Assembly: GCF_002834235.1 (NCBI RefSeq)
Contig: NZ_NNBY01000030.1
Location: forward strand, 62,001-126,000
Direction of reading: 5' to 3'
DNA length: 64,000 nucleotides
DNA from: Ruminococcus bromii
Lineage (GTDB): Bacteria > Bacillota > Clostridia > Oscillospirales > Acutalibacteraceae
The position numbers and the translations under genes were made by a program. A model generated the notes under the pieces. That model was not told the DNA's origin. It did not search any database and saw only the letters and a list, made by a program, of their open reading frames with translations. This document shows, in pieces, positions 43,775 to 53,377 of this stretch. Every line of letters begins with the position of its first letter. The first letter of the stretch is position 1.

Positions 43775-43804
43775 GGAGCCGTGAAAAATCACGACTCCTT
43801 TTTT
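43775..43804. terminator. Bidirectional terminator after the lysis cassette
   Basis: Ten-base arms GGAGCCGTGA and TCACGACTCC with T-rich tails on both strands. On the minus strand it closes the amidase transcript, 10 bp after the stop. Confidence 0.82.
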
Positions 43805-43807
43805 GCT

Positions 43808-44587
43808 TTATCTTATTTTTTCAGTATAATCAAGTGCTATCCATCCGGCACCGCTTTTGAGTTTGCCCCACTTGGCTGCACCTGCACCCGACTTTTCTTC
43901 GACTATCGTGTACGCTCCGCCCTTTGGAACAGCACCGTTCACATCGTAATTTGTACCCGGACCTTTACGGATATTCACGCCGTTTGACGAGGTTATTCTC
44001 ACGATATAACGCCTGAAAGCTTTATCCGAACCCGCTTTTGAACTGTCTGAGCCTGCAGAGTCAGTTTTGTATTTCACATCAAAATAATTGCACATACCCT
44101 TGCAGATTGCCTCTCCGATTGCCACAGTATTCCTGCGTATCCAATCCGAGCCTGTCACGGTGTCGTGAAATTCACACTCAACATATACCGACAAAGCCTT
44201 CGGCACATTGATTTCGTAGAGATCGGTTTTGTAGCTGACTGAATCGTCCTTGCCGGGCGAGATTGCTCCGAGGGCAGACTTTACCGCCTCGGCAGCCTTT
44301 CTGCCGTTTGAGTTCAGGCAAAACACTCTTGTACCGCCCGTATATTTGCCGTTAAACGCATTAGTGTGGATTGGCATATGAATGTCTGCTCCAAACTTAT
44401 CCGACTCGGGACAGCGTGTCTGCATAAGCGTACCCGACTTTGCGACCATAACATCGAATCCGCAACGCCTGAGTGCTTTGGCTGCTGCGGCGGCAATTTT
44501 GTCGCACTGAGCCATTTCATTCGTACCGCCCGTTGCATAGGTGTTGCCGTTTTGGTTTGACGGACTGAGATATATTTTTTTACTCAT
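43808..44587 (-). CDS. Phage-type N-acetylmuramoyl-L-alanine amidase with SH3 domain (endolysin)
   Basis: 259-residue peptidoglycan hydrolase without a signal peptide. Residues 1-175 form an Amidase_3 domain of the subtype starting IYLSPSNQNGN, with the zinc-region His74 (MPIHTNAFNG) and Glu137 (VYVECEFHD). After a Ser-rich linker, residues about 190-258 form a bacterial SH3 domain (ITSSNGVNIRKGPGTNYDV) for wall binding. It overlaps the holin gene by 8 bp, the usual phage arrangement. No capsid, tail or integrase gene is near, so this is a stand-alone lysis module or a prophage remnant. Confidence 0.9.
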   Translation of the reverse strand: MSKKIYLSPSNQNGNTYATGGTNEMAQCDKIAAAAAKALRRCGFDVMVAKSGTLMQTRCPESDKFGADIHMPIHTNAFNGKYTGGTRVFCLNSNGRKAAEAVKSALGAISPGKDDSVSYKTDLYEINVPKALSVYVECEFHDTVTGSDWIRRNTVAIGEAICKGMCNYFDVKYKTDSAGSDSSKAGSDKAFRRYIVRITSSNGVNIRKGPGTNYDVNGAVPKGGAYTIVEEKSGAGAAKWGKLKSGAGWIALDYTEKIR

Positions 44588-44816
44588 TGTCTTTATCTTC
44601 TCCCTCTTTTAAATTCATTACTGCCGATGCACCTGCCGCAACAGCCGCAACAGCAAGACCGATGAGAGCGTTCTTTACAACATCACCGTCGTTAAAATCA
44701 AGACCGCCCAAAGCGAGCGTTACATTGGTGATAACATAACCGAGAGCAGTCTGAATAAATGTTCTGAACGCTCTTTTTAAACACGGCTTTTTTAAGCATA
44801 TTTTTATTTTACTCAT
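44580..44816 (-). CDS. Phage holin-like protein (r1t type)
   Basis: 78-residue membrane protein with a basic N-terminus (KIKICLKKPCLKRAFRTFIQ), two helices (ALGYVITNVTLALGG and NALIGLAVAAVAAGASAVMN) and a charged tail (LKEGEDKDNE). Topology and position between a small coiled-coil protein and an amidase fit a phage holin that releases the endolysin. It begins 4 bp before the upstream gene's stop region with little spacing and overlaps the amidase start by 8 bp. Confidence 0.82.
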   Translation of the reverse strand: MSKIKICLKKPCLKRAFRTFIQTALGYVITNVTLALGGLDFNDGDVVKNALIGLAVAAVAAGASAVMNLKEGEDKDNE

Positions 44817-44820
44817 TATA

Positions 44821-45078
44821 TTATATTTTCCTTTCCTTGTTTTGTTCGTTTTCCAAATCCGCTATTCTGTGTTCCGCTGTTTTGATTTTGTTGTCATTAA
44901 CTGCCTCGTGCTGCTCAATAAGATATACACGCTCAACAAGATTATTATGCTTGTCAACCTTTTTTTCGAGCTGTTCAATGCGATAATTTGATAATCTTGA
45001 CGCTGTAAAAATGCCTGCAAGTGAGCCGGCAAGAGTTCCAGCAAATGAAATCAACGCTATAAGAATTTGGTCTGTCAA
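44821..45078 (-). CDS. XhlA-like small phage lysis-module protein
   Basis: 85-residue protein with one N-terminal helix (LIALISFAGTLAGSLAGIF) and a coiled-coil tail (YRIEQLEKKVDKHNNLVERV), the common pattern of haemolysin XhlA-like proteins beside Firmicute holins. I use the TTG start, 6 bp after GGAGGTG; a GTG inside that site gives the longer frame. It is the first gene of the three-gene lysis cassette. Confidence 0.78.
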   Translation of the reverse strand: MTDQILIALISFAGTLAGSLAGIFTASRLSNYRIEQLEKKVDKHNNLVERVYLIEQHEAVNDNKIKTAEHRIADLENEQNKERKI

Positions 45079-45104
45079 AAAAATCACCTCCCACTTACAG
45101 GCTC

Positions 45105-45152
45105 AAAAAAAGGAGAAATTGCACTAAACAATGCAATTTCTCCGAAATTTTT
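45105..45152. terminator. Bidirectional hairpin before the lysis cassette
   Basis: Twelve-base arms GGAGAAATTGCA and TGCAATTTCTCC (45112-45123, 45132-45143) with seven-T tails on both strands. For the minus-strand lysis genes it lies just upstream of the first ribosome-binding site, so it would stop read-through into the cassette or act as an attenuator. Confidence 0.8.
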
Positions 45153-45174
45153 TTATATTTATTTTTATTATTAC

Positions 45175-45203
45175 TTTACAAAAAGCAATACAAATAGTAC
45201 AAT
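45175..45203 (+). promoter_or_regulatory. Promoter of the lipoprotein gene
   Basis: TTTACA (45175-45180) and TACAAT (45198-45203), 17-bp spacing, about 85 bp upstream of the start. Confidence 0.65.
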
Positions 45204-45288
45204 AGATATCACAATTTAGTAATATTAAATGAATAAAATCAAAAATCTCAAGTAATTTTAAATTGAAATATTTAATAGGAGCATACAA

Positions 45289-46080
45289 ATGAAATACAAA
45301 ATCTTATCAGCAATAATATCCATCGTACTTATGATTTCGCTTGTAGGCTGTCAGCAGAACAATACAATTATTAAGCCTGATATAGAAACAAAAACTGTGA
45401 CGGAAAACAGCGAAGGTGATTATGTCACTTTTTCACTTGATGTCCCAGCAGACTGGAAATTATACGCTCAGAATTATACATCTATTGCTTGTTTTAGTCC
45501 TGATGCAAACGAAACAAATGCCGGCGAAAAAATTTCTCCCTACAAGTTAAGCATAGATAACTATATCATTCCATCACTAATGCCAATAGATGACAAATAT
45601 AAACAAGCTTATAAAGATTTATTTAATGGCAAATATGATGGTGTTAAAGAATTAATTTGCGATAGCATTGAATATATAAATATAGGTAAGGTAATGGACA
45701 GTTTCCCGGATGTTACTTTTGAAACTCCTGAAAGCATTATGGATTACTTTAATATACTTGTTGACGGTACAAGTACACCGGATGTTACAATGCCGGAGTC
45801 ATGGAATGACAAAAAATGGGCAACTGATTTTACTTTCAGTGAATATAACGGTAAGAACGGAAAGATTATTGCGGTAGAATATTCCTATGTAATTATAGAT
45901 AAAACCTATAAAGCTATTAATTGCTACCGTGATGACGACTTTTCCGTATGCGGAGCTTTTGATGATGATGCAGATCTTTCTTCGGGCGATTTAGCACTGT
46001 GGGTTGCTGATAATATGGAAATTACCAAACACTATAAAATTGAAGATAATATGATAAAACAAGAGGGAGTAGATTATTAA
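45289..46080 (+). CDS. Unknown lipoprotein
   Basis: 263-residue protein with a lipoprotein signal: a hydrophobic stretch and lipobox LVGCQQN with Cys21. The mature part is acidic and rich in Asp, Tyr and Asn, with a start like surface lipoproteins of the PsbP/LpqN-like group (VTFSLDVPADWKLYAQN, about 46-62), but I cannot assign it firmly. AGGAG lies 7 bp before the ATG. It sits alone between the lysis cassette and an IS remnant, with AT-rich codon use compared with the housekeeping genes, which suggests acquisition by transfer. Confidence 0.8.
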   Translation: MKYKILSAIISIVLMISLVGCQQNNTIIKPDIETKTVTENSEGDYVTFSLDVPADWKLYAQNYTSIACFSPDANETNAGEKISPYKLSIDNYIIPSLMPIDDKYKQAYKDLFNGKYDGVKELICDSIEYINIGKVMDSFPDVTFETPESIMDYFNILVDGTSTPDVTMPESWNDKKWATDFTFSEYNGKNGKIIAVEYSYVIIDKTYKAINCYRDDDFSVCGAFDDDADLSSGDLALWVADNMEITKHYKIEDNMIKQEGVDY

Positions 46081-46115
46081 ATTTTATGTTTTTAAAATCT
46101 ATATATTGTAATTAC

Positions 46116-46140
46116 AGCCGAAGTATTTTCTACTTCGGCT
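46116..46140 (+). terminator. Hairpin after the lipoprotein gene
   Basis: Ten-base arms AGCCGAAGTA and TACTTCGGCT around a 5-nt loop, 36 bp after the stop. The tail (CCAGTATTTTAT) is a poor U tract. Confidence 0.65.
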
Positions 46141-46194
46141 CCAGTATTTTATGGGGTGCCATTTTACAAGCTCTCGCTAAATTCAAAATAGATA

Positions 46195-46437
46195 TTCGCC
46201 CCCTATAAACTGAGATTTTTATTGGTACGGTTTGCAGTTCAAAAAGAAAAACAGCTCCCCGGCTTAACTGCCCATGCCATCCACCCAATCAGCACCGGCA
46301 AGCTCGAAGTCTTCAACAACAAGATAAAGGTCGCTAAAAGAATCGGCTACGGTTACCGCGATGATGATTTCTTCTTTACCTTGATTCGCTATCTTTCTAT
46401 TCCTTCTGTCCGTTCTCCATCCCACAAAAAATCGTGA
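46195..46437 (+). pseudogene. C-terminal remnant of an ISL3-family transposase
   Basis: The frame encodes only the end of a transposase: HPISTGKLEVFNNKIKVAKR followed by IGYGYRDDDFFFTLIRYLS, the conserved C-terminal segment of DDE transposases of the ISL3 type. About 300 N-terminal residues, including the first two catalytic Asp, are missing, and the frame opens from an upstream stop with no proper start. The stop lies in CCCACAAAAAATCGTGATGAACC, which may be the right terminal repeat; the matching left end is not seen. Confidence 0.75.
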
Positions 46438-46475
46438 TGAACCATTTTTTAAACAATTATTTTTCTCTATAAGAA

Positions 46476-49295
46476 TTATAACAATGGTTTAAGATACTGT
46501 CCAGTAAATGATTTTTCAGCCTTTGCAACCTGTTCGGGAGTGCCTTTGGCAACGATTGTACCGCCGCCGTCACCGCCCTCGGGACCAAGGTCGATAAGAT
46601 AATCGGCTGTCTTGATAAGGTCAAGATTGTGCTCAATTACAACAACCGTGTTTCCGCCGTCAACCAGCAGCTGAAGAACATCAACAAGTCTGTGTACATC
46701 GGCAATGTGCAAGCCCGTTGTCGGCTCGTCAAGAATATAAATTGTCTTGCCCGTACTGCGTTTTGAAAGCTCTGTTGCAAGCTTTACACGCTGAGCCTCA
46801 CCGCCCGAAAGCGTTGTTGCAGGCTGACCGAGCTTTATATAACCAAGACCTACTTCATACAGGGTTTTCAGCTTTCTGTAAATCTTTGGGATATTTGAGA
46901 AGAACTCCATTCCCTCCTCAACAGACATTTCAAGAACATCATTGATTGACTTGCCCTTGTACTTTACTTCGAGGGTTTCACGGTTATATCTCTTGCCCTT
47001 GCAGACCTCACACGGAACATAAACATCTGACAAAAAGTGCATTTCAATCTTGATAATACCGTCACCCTGACAAGCCTCACATCTGCCACCCTTTACATTG
47101 AATGAAAATCTGCTTGGTGTAAAACCACGCATTTTCGCATCTGTTGTAGCGGCATAAAGCATTCTGATGTCCGTAAACACACCTGTGTATGTTGCAGGAT
47201 TTGAACGGGGAGTTCTGCCGATAGGACTTTGGTCAATGGCAATTACCTTGTCAAGATTTTCCATACCCCTGATTTCCTTGTGCTTGCCGGGAATTGTCTT
47301 TGCTCGATTAAGGTCACGGGCAAGGGCTTTGTAGAGAATTTCGTTTACAAGTGAGCTTTTGCCCGAACCCGAAACACCTGTTACGCAAACAAATTCACCG
47401 AGCGGAATTTTAACATTGATATTTTTAAGGTTATTTTCAGCCGCTCCTCTGACTTCAAGGAAAAGTCCGTTGCCTTTTCTGCGCTTTTCGGGAACGGGAA
47501 CTTTGCGTTCGCCCGAAAGATACTTACCTGTGATTGAATTCGGACATTGTTTAATCTTTTCAACATCACCGACACAGACAATTTCACCGCCGTGAATACC
47601 TGCCCCGGGGCCTACATCCACAATGCAATCTGCGGCATACATAGTGTCCTCATCGTGTTCAACAACGATAACAGTATTTCCGAGGTCACGAAGTCGCTTT
47701 AAGGTTGCAAGAAGTTTTTCATTATCACGCTGATGAAGTCCGATACTCGGCTCGTCAAGAATATACAGCACACCCATAAGCGAACTGCCGATTTGCGTTG
47801 CAAGGCGGATTCGCTGACTTTCACCGCCGCTGAGTGTTCCCGAACTTCTTGAAAGAGTAAGGTAGCCGAGTCCTACGCTCTTGAGAAAGTTAAGTCTTTC
47901 ATTAATTTCTTTTATAATTTCAGCACCGATAATCTGCTCTTTTTCCGTAAGCTTGAGCTGACCTACAAAGTCGAGTGCGTCAATAACCGACATTTTGCAG
48001 AAATCGGCAATGTTAAGTCCGCCGACTGTTACTGCAAGGCTTTCGGCTGAAAGTCTGTCACCGTGACAAAGATCACACGGAATTTCTGCCATATACGAAC
48101 GGATTTCATCCTTAATCCAGTTACTGCTTGTGTCATGATAACGGCGTTCAAGGTTGTTGATTATACCCTCAAATTTATGCTGATAAGTACCTCCGCCGTA
48201 AACCGATTTTTTATTGATTGTCAGCTCATCATCACCTGTGCCGTAGAGAATTTTGTCGATAGTTTCTTTCGGGAGATTTTCAAGCGGTTCATCAAGCGAA
48301 AAATTGTACTTTTTCGCTAAAGCCTCCATATACATTGCGGCAATTGTACTGCCTTCCATTGCCCAACCGCTGCCCTTGATACCGCCGTCACGGATACTCT
48401 TTGACATATCGGGAATAATTTTGTTCTCATCAATTTTGAGGAACACGCCGAGTCCCGTACACTTTGGGCACGCACCGAACGGATTGTTGAATGAAAACAT
48501 TCTCGGTGAAAGCTCGTCAATGCTCACACCGTGTTCGGGGCAGGCATATTTCTGTGAAAAAGTCACATCCTCATCGCCGTTGAAGTTCACCGTAACAAGA
48601 CCGCCGCCAAGCTTTGACGCTGTTTCGATGCTGTCTGAAAGTCTTGATGCTATTTCAGGCTTGATTACAAGACGGTCAACAATGATTTCTATATTATGCT
48701 TTTTATTTTTCTCAATCGGAATATTTTCCGACAAATCATAGATGATCCCGTCAACTCTTGCACGGACATAGCCCGATTTTCCGGCACTGTCAAGAACCTT
48801 TGCGTGTTCGCCCTTTCTGCCCCTTACAACGGGAGCCATAACCTGAATTTTCGTACCCGTTTCATAGGTCATAATCTTGTCGACAATCTGGTCAACTGTC
48901 TGCTGACGGATTTCCCTTCCGCAAACCGTACAATGCGGAACACCTATTCTTGCATACAAAAGGCGGAGATAATCGTAAATTTCCGTAACCGTACCGACCG
49001 TTGAACGGGGATTCTTTGAAGTAGTTTTCTGATCGATTGATATTGCAGGCGAAAGTCCCTCTATGCTTTCAACATTAGGCTTGTCCATCTGACCGAGAAA
49101 CATTCTTGCATAGGAAGAAAGGCTTTCAACATATCTTCTCTGTCCCTCGGCATAGATTGTGTCAAACGCAAGCGAGCTTTTGCCCGAACCCGAAAGTCCT
49201 GTAATTACGACAAGTTTGTTACGGGGAATTTCAACATTTACATTTTTGAGGTTATGCTCTTTTGCACCTCTCACAATAATTTTATCCTGTGCCAT
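46476..49295 (-). CDS. uvrA: Excinuclease ABC subunit A
   Basis: 939-residue damage-recognition ATPase of nucleotide excision repair. Two ABC modules show Walker [10 protein letters not shown] (about 31) and GVSGSGKSS (about 640), with signatures [12 protein letters not shown] and [12 protein letters not shown] and Walker B YILDEPS and [11 protein letters not shown]. Zinc sites are visible, for example CEACQGDG and [10 protein letters not shown]. Length is normal. No LexA-type box is seen directly upstream. Confidence 0.98.
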   Translation of the reverse strand: MAQDKIIVRGAKEHNLKNVNVEIPRNKLVVITGLSGSGKSSLAFDTIYAEGQRRYVESLSSYARMFLGQMDKPNVESIEGLSPAISIDQKTTSKNPRSTVGTVTEIYDYLRLLYARIGVPHCTVCGREIRQQTVDQIVDKIMTYETGTKIQVMAPVVRGRKGEHAKVLDSAGKSGYVRARVDGIIYDLSENIPIEKNKKHNIEIIVDRLVIKPEIASRLSDSIETASKLGGGLVTVNFNGDEDVTFSQKYACPEHGVSIDELSPRMFSFNNPFGACPKCTGLGVFLKIDENKIIPDMSKSIRDGGIKGSGWAMEGSTIAAMYMEALAKKYNFSLDEPLENLPKETIDKILYGTGDDELTINKKSVYGGGTYQHKFEGIINNLERRYHDTSSNWIKDEIRSYMAEIPCDLCHGDRLSAESLAVTVGGLNIADFCKMSVIDALDFVGQLKLTEKEQIIGAEIIKEINERLNFLKSVGLGYLTLSRSSGTLSGGESQRIRLATQIGSSLMGVLYILDEPSIGLHQRDNEKLLATLKRLRDLGNTVIVVEHDEDTMYAADCIVDVGPGAGIHGGEIVCVGDVEKIKQCPNSITGKYLSGERKVPVPEKRRKGNGLFLEVRGAAENNLKNINVKIPLGEFVCVTGVSGSGKSSLVNEILYKALARDLNRAKTIPGKHKEIRGMENLDKVIAIDQSPIGRTPRSNPATYTGVFTDIRMLYAATTDAKMRGFTPSRFSFNVKGGRCEACQGDGIIKIEMHFLSDVYVPCEVCKGKRYNRETLEVKYKGKSINDVLEMSVEEGMEFFSNIPKIYRKLKTLYEVGLGYIKLGQPATTLSGGEAQRVKLATELSKRSTGKTIYILDEPTTGLHIADVHRLVDVLQLLVDGGNTVVVIEHNLDLIKTADYLIDLGPEGGDGGGTIVAKGTPEQVAKAEKSFTGQYLKPLL

Positions 49296-49369
49296 TTCAT
49301 CTACCCTTTACTGTGTCAAACATCTGACACAACTTCATACATTCGTTTAAATTTTGATTCATATACACG

Positions 49370-49396
49370 CATAGCCTCTCATTGCGAGAGGCTATG
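49370..49396 (-). terminator. Hairpin after ftsH
   Basis: Eleven-base arms CATAGCCTCTC and GAGAGGCTATG with a 5-nt loop, 12 bp after the ftsH stop. A U tract is missing on the minus strand, so it may be an mRNA-end stabiliser rather than an efficient terminator. Confidence 0.6.
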
Positions 49397-49407
49397 TTTA
49401 TTTGATA

Positions 49408-51423
49408 TTAACCTTCTGTGGACTCGTCAACCTTTGTTTCGGCTGAGGGTTCTTTGTCGGCAGTTTCCTGCTCAACTTCTTCTGGTTCTTTATATGTGCC
49501 GTTCATTACGGCAGTAAAGTCCTCGCTGCCCATCTTCTCATGCTTGATAAGATATTTTGCAATATCGTGGAGCTTATCCATATTATCGCTGAGAATCTTA
49601 GTAGCGTCGCCATATGCCTTGTTGACCATATCAAGAACAAGCTGATCGATTTTAGCTGCGGTAGCCTCGGAATAATCCTGAGTTCTGCTGCCCATATCTC
49701 TGCCGAGGAATACGGAATTGTTGTCTGTGCCGTAGCATACACAACCGAGTTCCTTAGTCATACCGTACTTTGTAACCATTGCACGGGCTGTTTTTGTAGC
49801 CTTTTCAATATCGTTTGACGCACCTGTTGAGATGTCATCCATAATAAGTTCTTCGGCAACTCGACCGCCAAGACTTACAACGATATCCTCATACATACCT
49901 CTGCGTGAGTTATATGACTTGTCCTCACTCGGGAGCGGCATTGTGTAACCGCCTGCCATACCTGTCGGGATAATTGAAATCTCGTGAACAGGATCCTGAG
50001 TTTCGAGCTTATCGAAGAGAATTGCGTGACCTGCCTCATGATAGGCTGTGAGCTTTTTCTCTTTCTCACTCATTACTTTGCTCTTTTTCTCTGCACCGAC
50101 AACAACCTTGACTGTTGCCTCCTTGATTTCGTCCATAGTAATGGCTTTTTTATCTTTTCTTGCGGCAAGAAGTGCGGCCTCATTAAGAAGATTTTCAAGG
50201 TCTGCACCTGTAAATCCGGCTGTTGTTTTAGCAATAGTCTTGAGATTTACATCGGGTGCAAGAGGTTTCTTTCTTGCATGAACCCTGAGGATAGCCTCAC
50301 GGCCGTTTACATCGGGATAGCTTACAACAACCTGACGGTCAAATCTGCCCGGACGCATAAGAGCCGGATCGAGAACATCAGGTCTGTTGGTTGCGGCAAT
50401 AAGGATTACACCCTCGTTAGCACCGAAACCGTCCATTTCAACAAGCAACTGGTTAAGAGTCTGCTCACGCTCATCGTTGCCGCCGCCAAGACCTGCGCCT
50501 CTCTGGCGACCTACGGCGTCAATCTCATCAATAAAGATGATACAAGGCGAGTTTTTCTTTGCCTGATCAAAGAGGTCACGAACACGGGACGCACCGACAC
50601 CGACAAACATCTCAACAAAGTCTGAACCTGAAATTGAGAAGAACGGCACACCTGCCTCACCTGCAACAGCTCTTGCAAGCAATGTTTTACCTGTACCTGG
50701 AGGGCCTACAAGGAGAACGCCCTTTGGTATTCTTGCGCCGAGTTTGTTATACTTTTCAGGAGCCTTGAGGAACTCAACAACCTCTGCAAGCTCTTCCTTT
50801 TCTTCATCGGCACCTGCAACATCATCAAATGTTGTCTTGCGCTTTTCATCGTTTGTATTCTTAATCTTGGCTTTGCCAAAGCTCATTTCCTTGCCGCCAA
50901 GACCTCCGCCGCCCATTTTCTTCATAATGAGCACCCAGGCAACGATGAGAATAATCATAATGATTAGTGTCGGAATCATTTCCATAAGTATGGAATTATC
51001 CGTTGCACGGGTAAGGTTATGCGGAATTTCATCAGTTGACGCCGGATTGTAGTACGGCTTGATGTCATCAAGGAAACGCTGAATGTCGGCAAGCTGTCCT
51101 TTTACAACAATCTTTGATTTTTTGCTGTTTGACTGGGTTTTCTGCTGTTCGGTTGCGGGCTGAGTAGCAGTTGTTGCAGATTGAGAGTCGGAATCGGTTG
51201 ATTTGATAGGACTCATGCCCTCTTTAAGGGTAATTTCAATCTGACCTGAACCGTAGTCAATGTTAAAGCTGTCAACCATATCCTGAACAAAATACTGCTC
51301 AAGCTCCGAGGTTTTCGGTGAAGTTGACTTATTTGTGCTCAGCACAGCCGCTGTTATAATGATTATCAGAATGGGAATTCCGAGATAAAGCAGCAGATTG
51401 CGCACTTTCTTTTTATTGTCCAA
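49408..51423 (-). CDS. ftsH: ATP-dependent zinc metalloprotease FtsH
   Basis: 671-residue membrane protease for quality control. I use the TTG start ([12 protein letters not shown]), 8 bp after GGAG; the longer frame begins at the GTG inside that site. Two membrane helices (about 10-27 and 150-168) flank an extracellular domain with a Ser/Thr/Gln-rich insert. The AAA+ domain has [28 protein letters not shown] and the arginine finger region RPGRFDRQ; the protease domain has [10 protein letters not shown] (HEAGH zinc motif). The tail is Glu-rich. It ends the gdpP-rplI-dnaB-tilS-hpt-ftsH run. Confidence 0.97.
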   Translation of the reverse strand: MDNKKKVRNLLLYLGIPILIIIITAAVLSTNKSTSPKTSELEQYFVQDMVDSFNIDYGSGQIEITLKEGMSPIKSTDSDSQSATTATQPATEQQKTQSNSKKSKIVVKGQLADIQRFLDDIKPYYNPASTDEIPHNLTRATDNSILMEMIPTLIIMIILIVAWVLIMKKMGGGGLGGKEMSFGKAKIKNTNDEKRKTTFDDVAGADEEKEELAEVVEFLKAPEKYNKLGARIPKGVLLVGPPGTGKTLLARAVAGEAGVPFFSISGSDFVEMFVGVGASRVRDLFDQAKKNSPCIIFIDEIDAVGRQRGAGLGGGNDEREQTLNQLLVEMDGFGANEGVILIAATNRPDVLDPALMRPGRFDRQVVVSYPDVNGREAILRVHARKKPLAPDVNLKTIAKTTAGFTGADLENLLNEAALLAARKDKKAITMDEIKEATVKVVVGAEKKSKVMSEKEKKLTAYHEAGHAILFDKLETQDPVHEISIIPTGMAGGYTMPLPSEDKSYNSRRGMYEDIVVSLGGRVAEELIMDDISTGASNDIEKATKTARAMVTKYGMTKELGCVCYGTDNNSVFLGRDMGSRTQDYSEATAAKIDQLVLDMVNKAYGDATKILSDNMDKLHDIAKYLIKHEKMGSEDFTAVMNGTYKEPEEVEQETADKEPSAETKVDESTEG

Positions 51424-51509
51424 TGCTGTCACTCCTCTGTATAGTATTATTTTTCCGAGGTGGAAATATGTAATGCCACGAAAATTTGCGGCTTATTTTC
51501 GCATTAAAA

Positions 51510-52046
51510 TCACGAATAAACTGACGGCTTTAATACGCCTACATAAGGAAGATTTCTGTACTTTTCGTCATAGTCAAGACCGTAGCCGACGATAAATTCA
51601 TCCGGAATTACCGCACCTGCGTAGTCAATATGGATATCGGCAACCCGTCTGTCCGGCTTGTTGAAAAGTGTACAGAGCTTTACTGATTTTGCCTTCTTGG
51701 CTTTGAGATATTTTGTGATAAAGTCAAGAGTATTGCCTGAGTCGATAATATCCTCAACAATGAGAATATCCTTGCCCTCAACAGACTGGGAAATATCCTT
51801 CTGAATATTAACTCTGCCAGAGCTTACAGTACCGCTGCCGTAGCTTGAAGCAACGATAAAGTCGATTGAAAAATCAAGATTAACCTTTCTCATAAGGTCA
51901 ACCATAAAGGCAACGCTGCCCTTGAGCAGACCGACCATTATAAAATCTTTGTCATTATAATCTTTTTCAATCTGTTTTGCAATAGTGTTCACAATATTTT
52001 CAATATCTTTTTCCGAATACAGAATTTTTTCAATATCCTTATGCAT
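51510..52046 (-). CDS. hpt: Hypoxanthine phosphoribosyltransferase
   Basis: 178-residue purine salvage enzyme making IMP or GMP from hypoxanthine or guanine with PRPP. The PRPP-binding motif is ILIVEDIIDSGNTLDF (about 98-113); the flexible loop ASSYGSGTVSSGRVNI and the C-terminal VIPDEFIVGYGLDYDEKYRN are conserved. GAGGG precedes the ATG. It lies 2 bp after tilS, as in many Firmicutes. Confidence 0.96.
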   Translation of the reverse strand: MHKDIEKILYSEKDIENIVNTIAKQIEKDYNDKDFIMVGLLKGSVAFMVDLMRKVNLDFSIDFIVASSYGSGTVSSGRVNIQKDISQSVEGKDILIVEDIIDSGNTLDFITKYLKAKKAKSVKLCTLFNKPDRRVADIHIDYAGAVIPDEFIVGYGLDYDEKYRNLPYVGVLKPSVYS

Positions 52047-52048
52047 AA

Positions 52049-53377
52049 TTAACCCTCTTTGTCTATATTTATGAGTAATTTTTCGGTTTTTTCGGTGTCA
52101 TCTGCCTTTCCCTGCAATGAAACACCAAGCTTTTCACACCACAAAACGGTGTTGGATACCGCAAGCAGTAACAGCCTGTCCCTCATTTCGGACGGGATTT
52201 TCTGTTCGTTAAAAACCTTGCGGAGCGGTTTTGTGACCATGCGGTCCGGATATGTAAACCTGTCGCCTGCTCTGCGTGTGCGAAAAACAGGATTTTCGCC
52301 AAGCCGCTTTTTGGAAACGAGGTTATTTTGATTTGTTACTTTTTCGGTAATTTCATTTACCGTGTATATTTTTCCGTCATAAGAAAAGGTCATATTATTC
52401 TTTAACGGAATTTCATTAAAATCAGGGGAGTTTTTGGAACATACAAAGCGGAGTATTCCCTGTTTTGAAACGGCTGTGCATTGTTTTGACAGTTCAACGC
52501 TTCCTCCGTTTCTGATTATTTCACACAATAGCAAAATTGTTTTTCTTTCGGGAGAAATGTTGCAATTATTCTTTAACAGAATAAACAACATTTCCTTCAG
52601 AACGGCAGAATCAAGGCTCAACAGCTTTTTGCAGTCGTAGCCAAAATCAGCTTTGCAGTCATGCACGGCTTTTTCGGCACATTTCTTAATGAAATCAGCC
52701 GACTCTCCGGCATTTTCACTCAAGCCTAAAGCCGTCCGTTCAAAAGAAGGATTCAGCTTTTTGAGACACGGAATAATGTTATGCCTAATGTAATTTCGTG
52801 TGTAATCATCGGCAAGATTCGTACTGTCGGTAACATATTCAAGGTTGTTTTCCTCGCAATAGCTTTCAATGTCACCTCTCGAAAGTTCAATCAGCGGTCT
52901 GATTATGTTCCCCCGTTTTGGAGGAATTGCCGACAAGCCTGCCAAAGACGCACCCCTTGCAATGTTGAATATCAGCGTTTCGGCATTGTCGGATGCCGTG
53001 TGAGCGGTTGCAATCTTTGCACAAAGTTTTTGCGAAAGCTCGTCAAAGAAAGCGTAGCGGACATTTCTTCCGCAAAGCTCTTCGCTGATTTTCTGCTGTT
53101 TGGCAAGTGTGGGAACATCAACGCTTTTTATGAAAAGTTCCGTGTTAAATTTCTTACAAAGAATTTTGCAGAAATTTTCATCACGCTTTGCCTCATCACC
53201 ACGGATATTGTGGTTGATATGAGCGGCATAAATCGAAAGATTGTATTTTTCTTTCAGAGAAACAAAAACGCTTAACAAAGCCGTGGAATCAGCTCCGCCC
53301 GAAAGTGCAACGATTACGCTGTCACCTTTTTCAAGCAAGCCGTATTTTTCAACGGTTGCTATAATACGGTTAAGCAT
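52049..53377 (-). CDS. tilS: tRNA(Ile)-lysidine synthase
   Basis: 442-residue enzyme that converts C34 of the CAU anticodon of tRNA-Ile to lysidine, changing Met to Ile reading. The PP-loop is VALSGGADSTALLS (about 22-35), followed by HINHNIRGDEAKRDENFC and TAHTASDNAETLIFNI; the C-terminal domains include RTRRAGDRF and the KVFNEQKIP segment. The start overlaps the dnaB stop by 8 bp, so translation is coupled. Confidence 0.96.
   Translation of the reverse strand: MLNRIIATVEKYGLLEKGDSVIVALSGGADSTALLSVFVSLKEKYNLSIYAAHINHNIRGDEAKRDENFCKILCKKFNTELFIKSVDVPTLAKQQKISEELCGRNVRYAFFDELSQKLCAKIATAHTASDNAETLIFNIARGASLAGLSAIPPKRGNIIRPLIELSRGDIESYCEENNLEYVTDSTNLADDYTRNYIRHNIIPCLKKLNPSFERTALGLSENAGESADFIKKCAEKAVHDCKADFGYDCKKLLSLDSAVLKEMLFILLKNNCNISPERKTILLLCEIIRNGGSVELSKQCTAVSKQGILRFVCSKNSPDFNEIPLKNNMTFSYDGKIYTVNEITEKVTNQNNLVSKKRLGENPVFRTRRAGDRFTYPDRMVTKPLRKVFNEQKIPSEMRDRLLLLAVSNTVLWCEKLGVSLQGKADDTEKTEKLLINIDKEG

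Noticed and set aside
43808-46437. A complete prophage
   Set aside because: Only lysis genes and one IS fragment are present; no integrase, terminase, capsid or tail gene is found.
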